A DNA stretch of 64,000 nt, taken from the NCBI RefSeq assembly GCF_043641665.1, contig NC_092193.1:1587501-1651500 (forward strand), read 5' to 3'. The notes beneath the pieces are model-generated. The model made no database searches, was not told the origin of the DNA, and was given only the letters and a program-made list of their open reading frames with translations. Position 1 is the stretch's first letter. The number at the start of each line of letters is the position of its first letter. The translations under genes were made by a program, and so were the position numbers. Below are positions 35,015-46,984 of the stretch, in pieces. The stretch is from Enoplosus armatus (lineage: Eukaryota > Chordata > Actinopteri > Centrarchiformes > Enoplosidae).

Positions 35015-38000
35015 GAGTGAAGATTATTTTGTCAGACTTCAAACTTAAACACACAAAATGATCAGATCCTTGAAATTCAAAGAGAAATTCCTAATGTTCA
35101 TTGAAAGATAATTGATAGTGTCTCCAGCTGGAGGTTTATTGTAAATTTTAAAGTAAAGGTTTTGGTGTAAAAGGGTCAGAGCTGGTTTCAAGGCTGGTTT
35201 ACAAGTGGAATCAGTCTGCATTAAACTTGTCTTTTCAAATAGGGAGTGAATACTTTTCCACAGGCGCTCTGACTCTTAATCCCTTATTTCACTTTCTGTA
35301 ATGTGTGTCTTGGTAGTAATTTTAAAAACGATCTTTTCATTAAGAAGATATTAAAGCTTTAAGGGAGCTGAAAGTACTGACATGACCTTTTTTTTTAATA
35401 GCTGGCGAACACTGCTAATTAGTATTCATAATATGACTCATCACAGTTTGCAGTAGAGATTTAGTTACTTCAGAGTTACAGTTCTTTTGCACAAGTGCTG
35501 TTTAGTCTATCAGCAGAATATATCGTTGATGTACATGGTTGTTTGATGGTTTGGAGGATCTCTTTTATTTGAGTTCGATTGAGACCTGGCTCGAAGGGAA
35601 TCAGATACCTGCTTTGTCACCCTTTTTCTTCTCCGCCCTCTCGTTACCGTTAGAGGTGAAGAAGCTTGTTTTTCAGAGCTGCCTGGTTTTACCTCAGAGT
35701 GTGGAGGGGAAGGCGAGCTGCAGGACCCGGGCAGAGACATAGGAGGTGTCATGTTAGCGTGAAAATGGGATCATAACCGAATGAGCAGAGGCAGGGAGGC
35801 ATATCCGGTAATGTTTAACGCATATTGAAGCCAAATCGCTGGCAAAGATGCCGGCCCACGTGTGGTGTTTGAAGGGCGAGGGAGAGGACACAGCGGGAGA
35901 CGACGGCAGAGGGATTGAGGGGACTGCTGACTTGACAAGTTGGATTTTCCAATTCCACACATTTGTAAAGGGCAGCAGCAGCAGCTCCTGTTTGAGAGGA
36001 CAATGACTTTTTATTGCGTCTGATTAGTTGTATTCACTGCTGGGATCAGATCCAAGAGGTTTGTCTTTGAGCTTCACTGTTCAACCTCCTTCCACTTTCC
36101 ACATCCCGGTAATCTTTGAGAACAAGCCAAGCTGTCCACTGTGGACCACAGTGAGACATTGCAAACAAATAAAGACTTGGAAGTCATTTTGCAAGAAAAA
36201 CTCTGAATGACGTTTGATCACAGTTTCCTGATTTCATGGTTCGCTGCTTTGAAGAATCGCTGATGTCTTAAAATGAACAGACATGTGACACAATGCACCT
36301 TTCTATTAAAACAACAATATAATCAAGAGAAAATCCCTCAGCGTAGTGTCTTCACCTCCTCTTCTCTCCTCCTCCTGATGGCTCGTGATGTCCCAGATGA
36401 TGGATGAGGAGCTCAGGACGAGGCGAGGATGAGGACTCCTCCCGCTCCGTAGCCTTTAAGGGATAATATTAAGGGATAATTGGATCTGGAAAACATTTGG
36501 GCTCTGGGACGTGCAGATGTCTTTTTCTTTCTGGCATAATGGAATCTGCAGAACAGATGGCACTGAGCTTTTAGACGGAGGGAGACCACACCCCAGAGCT
36601 GAAGACCACCAGTACAATGTATTTCAACATGTCCATCTATTCATCTACTGCTAAACCAAATCCCTTCGTTCTGTTGAGGTCACCGGCGTGTTTGTTTAAG
36701 AGAAACTGGATTACTGACGAACATCAATCCCACATTTACAGTAAAGACTAAGGATAGGCGATCTACACACACTTCAGAAAGTCTTCCACCTGCTGCTGAT
36801 CTCTGATTGGATAATTAACAGCCAGCTGTAAACTCGGAAAGCTGGTTCCTTGTTTCAAGTTAAAGGATTCAGAAGAACCTGGTTCATTTGGTCATTTAGA
36901 CCTTTAGTTGTCTTTCTCTCTATGAGCAATAATTAGGTACATAAGAATGGTGCTGTTTGAGTCAATAAAACCTATAATGAGGTCAGATTTTTTTGGGATG
37001 AGGTTGAGATGAAATAACAAGATGATTATCGAGTAAAACCAGAAAGTCCAAAATGGTTGGTTTGTCAGTGACCTCCAAAATGACCCATAAGACAATTACA
37101 AAAAGAATTCCCATGATGCTTTACTAAAGTCTAGGCAAATGAAAACGACCTGGTTAAGGAAAACCTCATCATGGTTAAAAACCATCAAGAGCACCGGGAG
37201 AATTCACAAAGCACGACAATCTACACCTATCACATCACTGGGAGTGATCGGTGGTGAACTCGGAGGGAAGATGCTCTAATGTGCAGCCTTTCAGCCTGAC
37301 AGACCTGCAGATTGTGTGTGTGTGTGTGTGTGTGTGTTTGTAGTGGTGTGGTCTGAGCATGTGCAGAGCTCGCTGACATTTTCCAGCCTCCCGAGGCTTG
37401 TGAATAATTGATTACAGGCCTCACCTCTTTGAGTCTGTGGTAGTTGCCCTCAAACGCTCACTCCTCCTTTGGTCTGTCGATCACTCTCATTCTCTCTGGA
37501 TATATAAATGTCTTCTTCTCTGTGCATTCATTCATTTGAATTTCCTCCTGTGGATCTCCATGTTACCTCTTTTTGTGGATTCCTGAGAACTTTTCAAAGG
37601 TTGTCCTGAATCGTAAACCCTCAAATAAAAGCCTCAAATAATCTTAAATGATTATAATGTTATATGACAGTAAACTGGCATGAAAAAACACTGATATTAT
37701 CTGTCCTATAAAGGCTCACAGGGTACATTCAAATGTGCATTTTGTTCATTATTTGCTCTAATTTAATCTCTTCAACAGAAAAAGTGTTTTCACTAACTAA
37801 TTGACTTCAGAGAAAAAGCTGTAAAAAGCAGCAGACAGACACAGTTAGAGAGTCACTGGTGAGCATAGTGTTTCCCTCAACATGATAATGATAATGATAA
37901 TGTTGCTCCGTAACTGCTAAACAAGTAAATAAGCAAGTGTCTGTTGTGTTCTCCAGGTGAAACGGGGGGAAAAATGTCAATCTGTGGAATTACGGTGAAT

Positions 38001-40450
38001 AAAGACCAGATCGGAGGATTCTCTGCTCTTTTATCAGCCTCCGTCATCACCAGCTGTCAGATGTTTCTGCTTCTGTTCTTTTCTTTTCTCTGTCCAGCAC
38101 CCCCCCCCCCCCCCTCCCCTCTGTTTGTTTCTCCGTCTTATTTCTCTGGCGGCTTTTCCCTCATCTCCCCAAACCCCCAAGTCTTCTTATCATTTTCTGT
38201 CAGGAGCCATCAGAGATAAACTCCATCCTTCTCTCCTCTTCTTCGCCCTCTTCCTCAGCTGTGATTGTAAAGACAATGAACGGTCCTTGTGACCCCACCC
38301 CTGCTGGACTGTTTTTAGATCCACGCTTGGAAAACACTGTATAACAACCTCAGTTGTTAACAGAGATATGAGTGTGTTCCAGCTGACTCATAGCCACACC
38401 TTCCCAACAGCTCCTACAATAACACACAGGCCAATAAAGTCTGCTCTTTGGTGCAGGCTGTTATCTACCTTCTAGTGCTACAACAACATGTTTGTCAGAG
38501 GAGGTTTGAGAGGAGCACATGACAGGGTTTGACAGGGCTGAAAACCAGGTTGGCGAAGGAAGGGATGCTTATAAAAGAGATATACTCCTGTATATCCTCT
38601 TTTAAAATACTGCAGCAGAAAACTGTGAATTGACCGAACATCAGTCACGCTGAGACACAAACTGCAGGATCATTAATGTTGAAAAACGGGTATTTAACAG
38701 CAAAGGTCTCATTAATGCCAGTGATGCTTCACTTAGTCACACTTTACAATCATGTGTTTACTTTTTTTAGTAACAAATAAAATACGGAATTACAATTTAA
38801 CATTTACTAATCCCAGTAAAACTGGAGGTTGAATTATTATTAAAGAAATGTAATTGATTGCATTTAGTAACTTTGCCAGCACTGCTAATGAATGCTAATA
38901 TTGCATCAGCGCAGCGGCAGATAAACAGCTTCTACTTTACACTTTTAGTTTTCTGCATAATGTGCCACTTTATAGTTTATTCGTAATATTCTCCTTATTC
39001 ATATGTGCAGCAGTTCAGCTCATATCCTACAGCCTTATCAAAGCTACTTCCTCTGGTTGAAGCATTTGTGGACACCGAAATGAATATAAACTACCAGAAA
39101 GTGACCTTAACTTGAATTTGAGCTATTGTTTGGATTCTCTCATATATCGGGTGCAGCAAGTGCTAATGCAGTAAATTATAGATCCGGAAGTTGTTGTTGA
39201 AATGAGAGCGAAATTAGCTCAAACCTCAACAGAAATAATTAGCAACAACTTAGAAAGCTAACATGAAAACCATAAAAAAAAAAACACAAACGCTCATGAC
39301 ACGATGATAAAATCATTTTCTCAACACTGCAGAATACCAAAAAAACACCATTTAAACCAGATCACCTTCAAATATAATATGATTTAATATAATATGTGAA
39401 AATATCCCGACAGTTGGAGAAAACCTCTCTAAGTCTTTGTTTTTTTGAGAAGTGTATTATTTGGGAAAATGTATCGGCCAGTTTGTTCAGTACATTTTTA
39501 AATATTACAAGCTGGTTTAATTTCAGACAAACATATTTTCCACATGATTCCAGAGGAGCTGTGTTTTCTTTTCCAGCTGTGAACAAAAGACAGAAAACTT
39601 TGTCCTCGTTCAACTCCTTTAACCTCCGTCTGCTGCTCTTCAACAGCCCGCCTTCCCCCCCTTCTCCTCACTGGCATCTGGACCAGTTGCACCGGTTACC
39701 AAGGGTAACCATGTGACTGGTTGCCACGGTAACCCCACTGGATGGGCAGGCGGGGGGTCTGCGTTGCTCTCACTTTGGTCTTCCACTCTCGGCGGTTCGG
39801 TTCGTGACGCTCAGCCTTTGTGTTTGAAGTTTTCAATTCTGCTCTGCTGCCGAGTCTCTACAGCGAGTTGTGTTGGCGATGCACTCGGCAGCCACTCAGC
39901 AGAGCGATTAAAGCTGTCAGAGGATGTTTATAATGTGTTGCTGCTGCAAACGGTAGAACCGGAGGAACGGCGAGGTGTTCATACATAAAACACAGAGCTG
40001 TGACCCTCTGCTTCCCCCGAGACAACACGAGTATGCTGACTCCATCAATGGCCGTCTATATTTAGCATGTTGGTGGGCGTGCTTGTTCAGATTAGGAAGT
40101 GTGTGTGTTCGGTGTGTGTGTGTGCGTACATTTGCTACAGGACGATGACACAGCCATGTACAACAAAGAGTCTCAGTTGCTAGGCAACCTCATCTAAAAA
40201 CGCTCACTAACCAAAATATAGTGTGTATGCAGCAGCGGGTTCTCAGCTGTGTTACAGAGCAGCAGCTTCTGGGAACGTCGTCTCTGAAAACAATCCTCTG
40301 TGTACCTGCACGCTCGCGTTCTGCAGAAACACGGTATCATCGTCATCTTCATCGCTGAAGCAGCCAAACCCAGTTTGAAACATTTTAAGAAATGTGGTTT
40401 GGAAGTCTTTACACAAAAGATCAAATGTTTAGTGAAAGATCTTGGCGTGG
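35015..40450. other. Intron 1 segment, mostly unassigned
   Basis: Contains (GT)n at 37313-37337, a C-run at 38100-38114 and an AATGATAATG run near 37880. The block at 35760-35970 is repeat-poor. No exon recognised on either strand. Confidence 0.4.
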
Positions 40451-40453
40451 TGT

Positions 40454-40583
40454 TCACCCGAAGTCAGCTTGGATAGGCTCCACCCCCCCATGACCCTGCA
40501 AAGAATAAGCTATCATGGTAAATGGATGGATGACAGACATTTTATCGCCTCACAGCAAGACGGTCCTGTGTTTGAATCTGGAC
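40454..40583 (+). mobile_element. SINE tail followed by SINE head-like fragment
   Basis: The part 40454-40532 reads cccgaagtcagcttggatag, gctccacccccccatgaccct, aataagc and aaatggatggatg, the 3' end of a common teleost SINE (from memory). Immediately after, 40541-40583 reads cgcctcacagcaagacggtcctgtgtttgaatctgg, which resembles the tRNA-like 5' part of the same type with a degenerate B box. Confidence 0.6.
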
Positions 40584-40594
40584 TGTTTGTGCAG

Positions 40595-40760
40595 CTGATC
40601 AGTTTCTCAATTAATCAGTTAATTGTTTTATCTATAAAATACTGAAAGATGCCCATAACTCACCCAGAACCCAAAGTGGTGCATTCAAATTCCCAAAGAT
40701 CTTCAGTTTACTTTCAAAAAAGAAAAAGAAAATCATCAGATCCTCACATTTTAGACGCTG
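40595..40760 (+). repeat. Repeat C copy (plus)
   Basis: Contains tcaattaatcagttaattgtttt, tataaaatactgaaagatgcc, acccagaacccaaagtgg, aaagatcttcagtttacttt and aaatcatcagatcctcacattt. It sits next to the SINE fragments. Confidence 0.6.
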
Positions 40761-40764
40761 GATG

Positions 40765-43060
40765 CAGAGAATCGATGCAGCAGAACCAGAGATGTCGTCT
40801 TTTTTCCGTTCCACTTATTTTTCTCTCTTGTCAAAATCTGGCGCCTACATTACCCACAATGCACGTCGACGACAGACAGTTCAGTCAGAGATTCAGGTGT
40901 GTTATGCAGCAGCTACAGATCTCTGGTCAGCTCTCTTCTTTCTGTCTTCAGTTTCTAACTCGTGGTCTTCAACCGACGCTGACTCAGGTGACATCACACG
41001 AGGACATTTATCAGCCGTCAGCGCCCTCTGAGACGCTGACGGCTTCATGCAGGAGAACTCCCCAACACCTGGAAACACCCTGATGTGGAGTTTCCCTTTA
41101 AAAATGAACTTCACTGACGCCTTTTTGCATTTTTAATAATGTCAGTATCAGCTGCATCCCTTCAAAGGTACCTCCTTCTCTACATTTTGGTGTCTTTTGG
41201 AGCCAAATCCAACCACCTATTTGCAGGTGTGCCTCATGTACCCTTTAAAGAAACTCTTGAACTGCTGGTGTCACTTTGAACTTCACAGAGATAAAGCTGT
41301 CCCTCGATGACCTCCAGAGGTCCGGAAAGCCTTCCAGTTCCTCTCCGCACTGCAGTTTGAGCCAAGTTGAGTAATTAGTTGGTGGAGAATGACCTTGCTT
41401 AATTACATCACTGAGAGCAGAGCAGCACAGAAAGTGTCTGTCCAGAGCTCCGTAATGCTGATCTGAGCTCAGAAGAAGCTGTTTTAGTTTAAAGAAAGTC
41501 TCTGGGCTGAATTTTGACCAGATATGACATTTGATTTCTGACAACTCAGGCTTTTTTTAAACTGTTGGTTCAAAGAGAAAAGTCCCTTGTTTCATATATT
41601 GATGCAGCGTTTGCGTTACACAGTTTCTGGAAAGTATTTGAGAGTTATTTCAGGTCAGCTGTGCAGTAACTGACAGCTGTACTGATCCTTGATCTGTCCT
41701 GAACGTTTTAAACGTCACACTTTCAGCCTCTCGTACAGGCTGAAACAAACGGCCCAGAATTCCTTGCGGCTGCTATTTCTGTCCGGCTCCAGACCAGACT
41801 GTGGTTTCAGAGTCTCCTGAGGTCTCAAACCCACGCAGGTGTCCACCTGTCTGAGACACCATGATTCAACTTCATGATCCGCTCTGCTTCCGTAATGACA
41901 AACTGTACGTCAACGCATATTCATCCTGTGAGTTCAGTCTGATCTGAAACAGACACCTTCCTGCATGACTCACTGTCTCTCCGTCTCCCTTATTTTCACA
42001 TCAGACACCACCTATACTGACGGATATGAGACCTGGTAGAATTTATAGAAAGTATATTCAGTCTCTTCTTCAGAAACAACATTTAGACCAGTGGGCTCTG
42101 AAAGTGCGACCCAGTTGTACCGTAATGAAGCAGTGTGCCTCCACTGTTGGGCGCAGTCATTCCCCTTGTCTGTGGACAGTGATTGGCTGCCCATGCATCA
42201 GGAGCACCTGTTTTGTGTCACATCGCTGTCAGATCCAAGTAGCGCGGGGTGGAGACGTGAAGCAAAGACACTGTGAGGTGAAGACCTCGGCCTATATGTG
42301 AACGAGAAGTGCTTGGAAAGGAAAGTTCTTTAGGACAAGATTATTTTTTTGTCATTAAACACGGATTCATTAATTATTAGAGATGCAAATACACATTTTT
42401 AAGAACATTGACTGAGTCTGCTCGGCCCCTCGACATGTAACACACTTGTCTGTATGCGTCTTTGGTCACAACAAACAAGGAATTTGGTTTTGCACTGTTC
42501 ACCCAGATAGGAATGCTGCTCAAGCAATTCAGTTTCAGTTTCAAACTGATTATAGAAATTTCATTATGATGAATTGTGCAGCCAGTTGTGTCTCTGTTTC
42601 CCTGCACACACTCTGTCTTTCTCCTGTGGTATTTTTAACAGCCTGTGTCTCTCCTCCTCCCTCAGTGACACTCAGTCTCAGCTAACGTCTCCATTTTCCT
42701 GTTCAGTCAGTTGGATGGCGAGCAGCTCTGGTGATAGAGGAACAGATTAGCGCACCGTATTGATAGCTGAGGAAACGCTGAGCGATCGTCTTGATGGGAG
42801 AAAGAGAACAAGTGTTAAGCTGCTAGCGGCGTCACGCTGACTCTTCCCCAAGGGCTTCACACTGCAAAAAATGTCCCAGATAATGAATAATTTTATCTGA
42901 TAGTGGCCTGAAATATTTTCTTTAAAGAGGTCACTTTCTTTAATACAATTCAAAAAAGAAAATTAAGAAACTTTCCTGTAAAATTATGAAAAAAACAACC
43001 AGAGACACAGAAAGTCATCTACTCACTAGTCGGCCTTTACAGCCTTGTTGTGTTTATACT
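40765..43060. other. Intron 1 segment, mostly unassigned
   Basis: No exon recognised. Overlapping open frames at 40649-41114 on both strands resemble nothing known. Confidence 0.4.
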
Positions 43061-44314
43061 CTATATCTATCTGTCTATATATCTATATCTATCTATATCT
43101 ACCTGTCTATATATCTATATCTATCTGTCTATATATCTATATCTATCTATATCTACCTGTCTATATATCTATGTCTATATATCTATATCTATCTGTCCAT
43201 ATATCTATATCTATCTGTCTATATATCTATATCTATATCTATCTGTCTATATATCTATATCTACCTGTCTATATATCTATATCTACCTGTCTATATATCT
43301 ATATCTGTCTATATATCTATATATATCTGTCTATATATCTATATCTATCTGTCCATATATCTATATCTATCTATCTGTCTATATATCTATATCTATCTGT
43401 CCATATATCTATATCTATCTATCTGTCTATATATCTATATCTATCTGTCTATATATCTATATCTATCTGTCCATATATCTATATCTATCTATATCTATCT
43501 GTCTATATATCTATATCTATCTATATCTATATATCTATATCTACCTGTCTATATATCTATATCTATCTGTCTATATATCTATCTGTCTATATATCTATAT
43601 CTATCTGTCCATATATCTATATCTATCTATATCTATCTGTCTATATATCTATATCTATCTATATCTATATATCTATATCTACCTGTCTATATATCTATAT
43701 CTATCTGTCCATATATCTATATCTATCTATATCTATATATCTATATCTATCTGTCTATATATCTATATCTACCTGTCTATATATCTATATCTATCTGTCT
43801 ATATATCTATATCTACCTGTCTATATATCTATATCTTCCTGTCTATATATCTATATCTACCTGTCTATATATCTATATCTACCTGTCTATATATCTATAT
43901 CTATCTGTCTATATATCTATCTGTCTATATATCTATATCTACCTGTCTATATATCCATATCTATCTGTCTATATATCTATATCTATCTGTCTACATATCT
44001 ATATCTACCTGTCTATATATCTATATCTATCTGTCTATGTATCTATATCTATCTATATCTACCTGTCTATATATCTATATCTACCTGTCTATATATCTAT
44101 ATCTATCTGTCTATGTATCTATATCTATCTATATCTACCTGTCTATATATCTATATCTATCTGTCTATGTATCTATATCTATCTATATCTACCTGTCTAT
44201 ATATCTATATCTACCTGTCTATATATCTATATCTACCTGTCTATATATCTATATCTACCTGTCTATATATCTATATCTACCTGTCTATATATCTATATCT
44301 ACCTGTCTATGTAT
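43061..44314. repeat. 1.25-kb CTAT/CTGT tandem array
   Basis: A nearly pure array of CTAT, ATAT, CTAC and CTGT words with a frequent 22-nt higher-order unit (ctgt-ctatatat-ctatat-ctac/ctat). Occasional ctgtcc, ctgtctatgt and cttcct variants recur in blocks. TAA, TAG and TGA never occur on the + strand, so all three + frames are open for over 400 codons. Those Tyr/Ile/Ser/Leu frames are composition artefacts. Confidence 0.95.
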
Positions 44315-46920
44315 TGAAATAAAATCTGATTCTTTGATTAGTTACTTTAACCTGAACCTGACTGCAGTTGTTAATAAAGACAAAAGTAGTTTGGATTTCT
44401 AAACACAGGAAAGGTTTTATCTGTTTATCTGTCGCTTACTGTTCGTGAGATGTAAACAGAAGTTAATATTTCAAACAATGTACAAAAGACTGAGTTGGTT
44501 ATTTCCTTTTGAAAGATGAAAGTTAGGCCGTTGCGTGAGGAAACGGACTCTTCATCAGGATCAGGATTCAGCCTTGTAGCATTTCTTTTCTTCCCTCTGA
44601 TATTTGGTGCACAGATTGTTTTTAGTTTTGCTCATAAACACCTGTAGATGTTGCCTATATATAATCTTGTAATTTATGTTTTTCTTTTGGTTTTATATTA
44701 GTTTCTTTTAATTTGTGATGGATCAAATGTTTGGCATTAAATGGAAAAACTAAATAATTTACTGACTATAACTTCGTGCAGATTAAATTCTGATGAACAG
44801 TGTTCAGTGTCCACAGTGTATTGACCTTGGTAAGCTACAGTGTAAAAGTCAAGTATGACAACAAATACAGTGTACAAAGAGTTGTTTCTCTGTCTGAAGC
44901 CACAGGTGTGTGTTAGCAGTGTGAACACAGCTGAGCAGGTTTTATCGTTCCTCAGCGTTACTGTTATTATCATCTAAGCGGCGTATTGGAACGCCTACAT
45001 CAAACTTCCCAGTGATTCATTGAACGAGCAGCAGCCGTGTTTTAACCTGCTGTGGCTGTTGTTAGCGCAGTGATGTCACCTTCGCTGACGCTTTTGCTGT
45101 GCGTTCTGGGAGTTTTTTGCGAGGAGCTGAACTTCTGGTGCGCAGCAATAATTGACGGATTGGGACCAGACGCTGGGTGTATCCGTGGAGACCTTCAGCA
45201 TCCCATAATCCACTGTGCCTGTCTCAAGTGTTAAGTCGTAAAATGTCACATGATCACATTATATATTGCAGATATATTTTGTTCAGCCAGTCATGACTCA
45301 CTGGTAAATACGTTACGTGGTCTGGACCAATCAAAAAGCCCCTCCAGGATGTTAAATAATAGCGAGCAGACCTGAACACCGCTGTTGTTCTCGATAGCAG
45401 CCCGGACAAGAAAACTTAAGTTCTGGCGTTACAAGGAGCGTCTCTTCTCTACGATTTCAAGCTGGTTCGTGGACTTTTACTCACGTACATCCGAGGTAAC
45501 GATATCCAGAGAGGTGGAGGAGCAGCCACTGCTGCAGCTCCGACTGCTGACCGTGTTGGTGAGCAGCCAAACTACAGTAACTAACTTCCTGTTGTGTTTA
45601 GAACACCTGCATGCAGCTGTCCCTTTCACCTCACACAGGATGTTTGCCTCACATCCCTCCCTCTGCACCCCCCCCCCCCACAACTGTCCCATCATAGAGA
45701 CAGTGGTAAACATTAGGTTTCAGCGGCTGGTGTTCAGATTGAACTCTCTATAGACGGTCTAATTTGGGTTTGGGTTAGGAGGTCCAGGTTCAGCCTGCTA
45801 GCCCTCAGTGGTCTGAAGGACCAGGATGTAGGATGTGTCTCCTGGTGCTAACTGCTCTTTGCATGTTTTATATGGGCATGTAGGCTCCGTGTGTGGATCA
45901 GGTTTGGTTGTGTCCCACTTGCCTGAAAAGGGGAATGAGAATTCACTGCTGGTGAAATTAGTTGCACGTTAGTTACTTCTGATGATGCTGATGTGAATAA
46001 ATACATTCAAGTACAATCTGCCTGTTATTTATTGGCTTTGACGATTTTGTGAGCTCACGATTTCTGTCAGTTAAGTAACCCAAATATAAAATTAAACATT
46101 TATTACATTTCTAATCAAACTGCCCTCACTCAGGGAAAGTTCTACGTGGAGACAATACATTCAAATGATTCTCCAGTTTCATGCCTGGTAATCCTGAAAA
46201 AAGTTTGAGCTATTGAGAGATTTTCAGAGAAGCACTAAGTCAAAATGAGTTAACTGTAACCTTTGAGTTGTTTAAGCACATTCAACTTTGTGTCTACATG
46301 TTTTTAGATGAACAGATTTGATGCACCGCTGTGAGGATGGATGTACTCCAAACCCAGAGTGTGATTGTGCATCTTTTTGAAGGTCTGAGTCTCTCTCAGG
46401 AGGCCCTGCTGTCTTTTAAAACTCTGACTTAACTGATTAAATCAGAGTCCTCCTCTCACAGCTGTTTCTCTCTGCATGAACCAGACTTCCACTTAATTTA
46501 AACTAGGTGACCGATCTGTCCTACACTCCCACTTCCTGCTCATTTATTTTAGCTGCTGTTTCTGGTGTTTAATTTGTACTTTTAAGTTCCTGGATGATGT
46601 ATTTTTCATCCTGTGCATATGTTTTGTTTGTGCATCTTAGTGTGAACCCGATTTCCCAATAAAACAGAGCAAGAACGCAGCAGTCAGTAAGAATGGCTGC
46701 GGGGGAGTTTTGTATTAGCGCCCTCCGTCTCTCGGCTCGTTCCTGTCCGGCGTCTGTGTCCCGCCTCCTGTACCCGCCCACCACTGAGTCCATAACACCA
46801 CATCATTAAAACACAGAGCACAGAGGACGCAAAGATCCAGGCTCCCCGGTGAAAACACTTTCTTCCTTCTGGTTTGTTCCAAACCAAACCCCAAAACACA
46901 CCGGCTCTATAATCTGCACT
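44315..46920. other. Intron 1 segment, mostly unassigned
   Basis: Contains a C-run at 45668-45679. A 53-codon frame at 45073-45234 is described separately. No kcnq3 exon. Confidence 0.4.
45073..45234 (+). other. Small ORF with signal-peptide-like start (unproven)
   Basis: The frame starts MSPSLTLLLCVLGVFC, a short hydrophobic stretch, and continues for a total of 53 residues with five more cysteines and ends ...CACLKC. It looks like a small secreted Cys-rich peptide in form, but I know of no homologue. The ATG has G at -3 (gtgATGt). The sequence catcccataatccactgtg at its 3' end is a wording I associate with dispersed repeats, so a repeat origin is more likely than a gene. Confidence 0.15.
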
Positions 46921-46926
46921 GCCTTC

Positions 46927-46933
46927 TATATAC

Positions 46934-46981
<48 letters not shown>
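46927..46981. repeat. (TA)n microsatellite
   Basis: About 55 bp of TA with two tacata interruptions, followed by tctgtctctct. Confidence 0.93.
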
Positions 46982-46983
<2 letters not shown>

Positions 46984-46984
46984 G

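Noticed and set aside
35240..35275. Possible Tc1/mariner-like end (gtgaatacttttccacagg)
   Set aside because: Only a short resemblance to Tc1-like termini; no partner inverted repeat or transposase remnant was found.
43045..44402. Three overlapping open frames of 425-450 codons
   Set aside because: They arise only because the CTAT/CTGT array cannot form a stop codon on the + strand; their Tyr-Ile-Ser-Leu content is the repeat translated.
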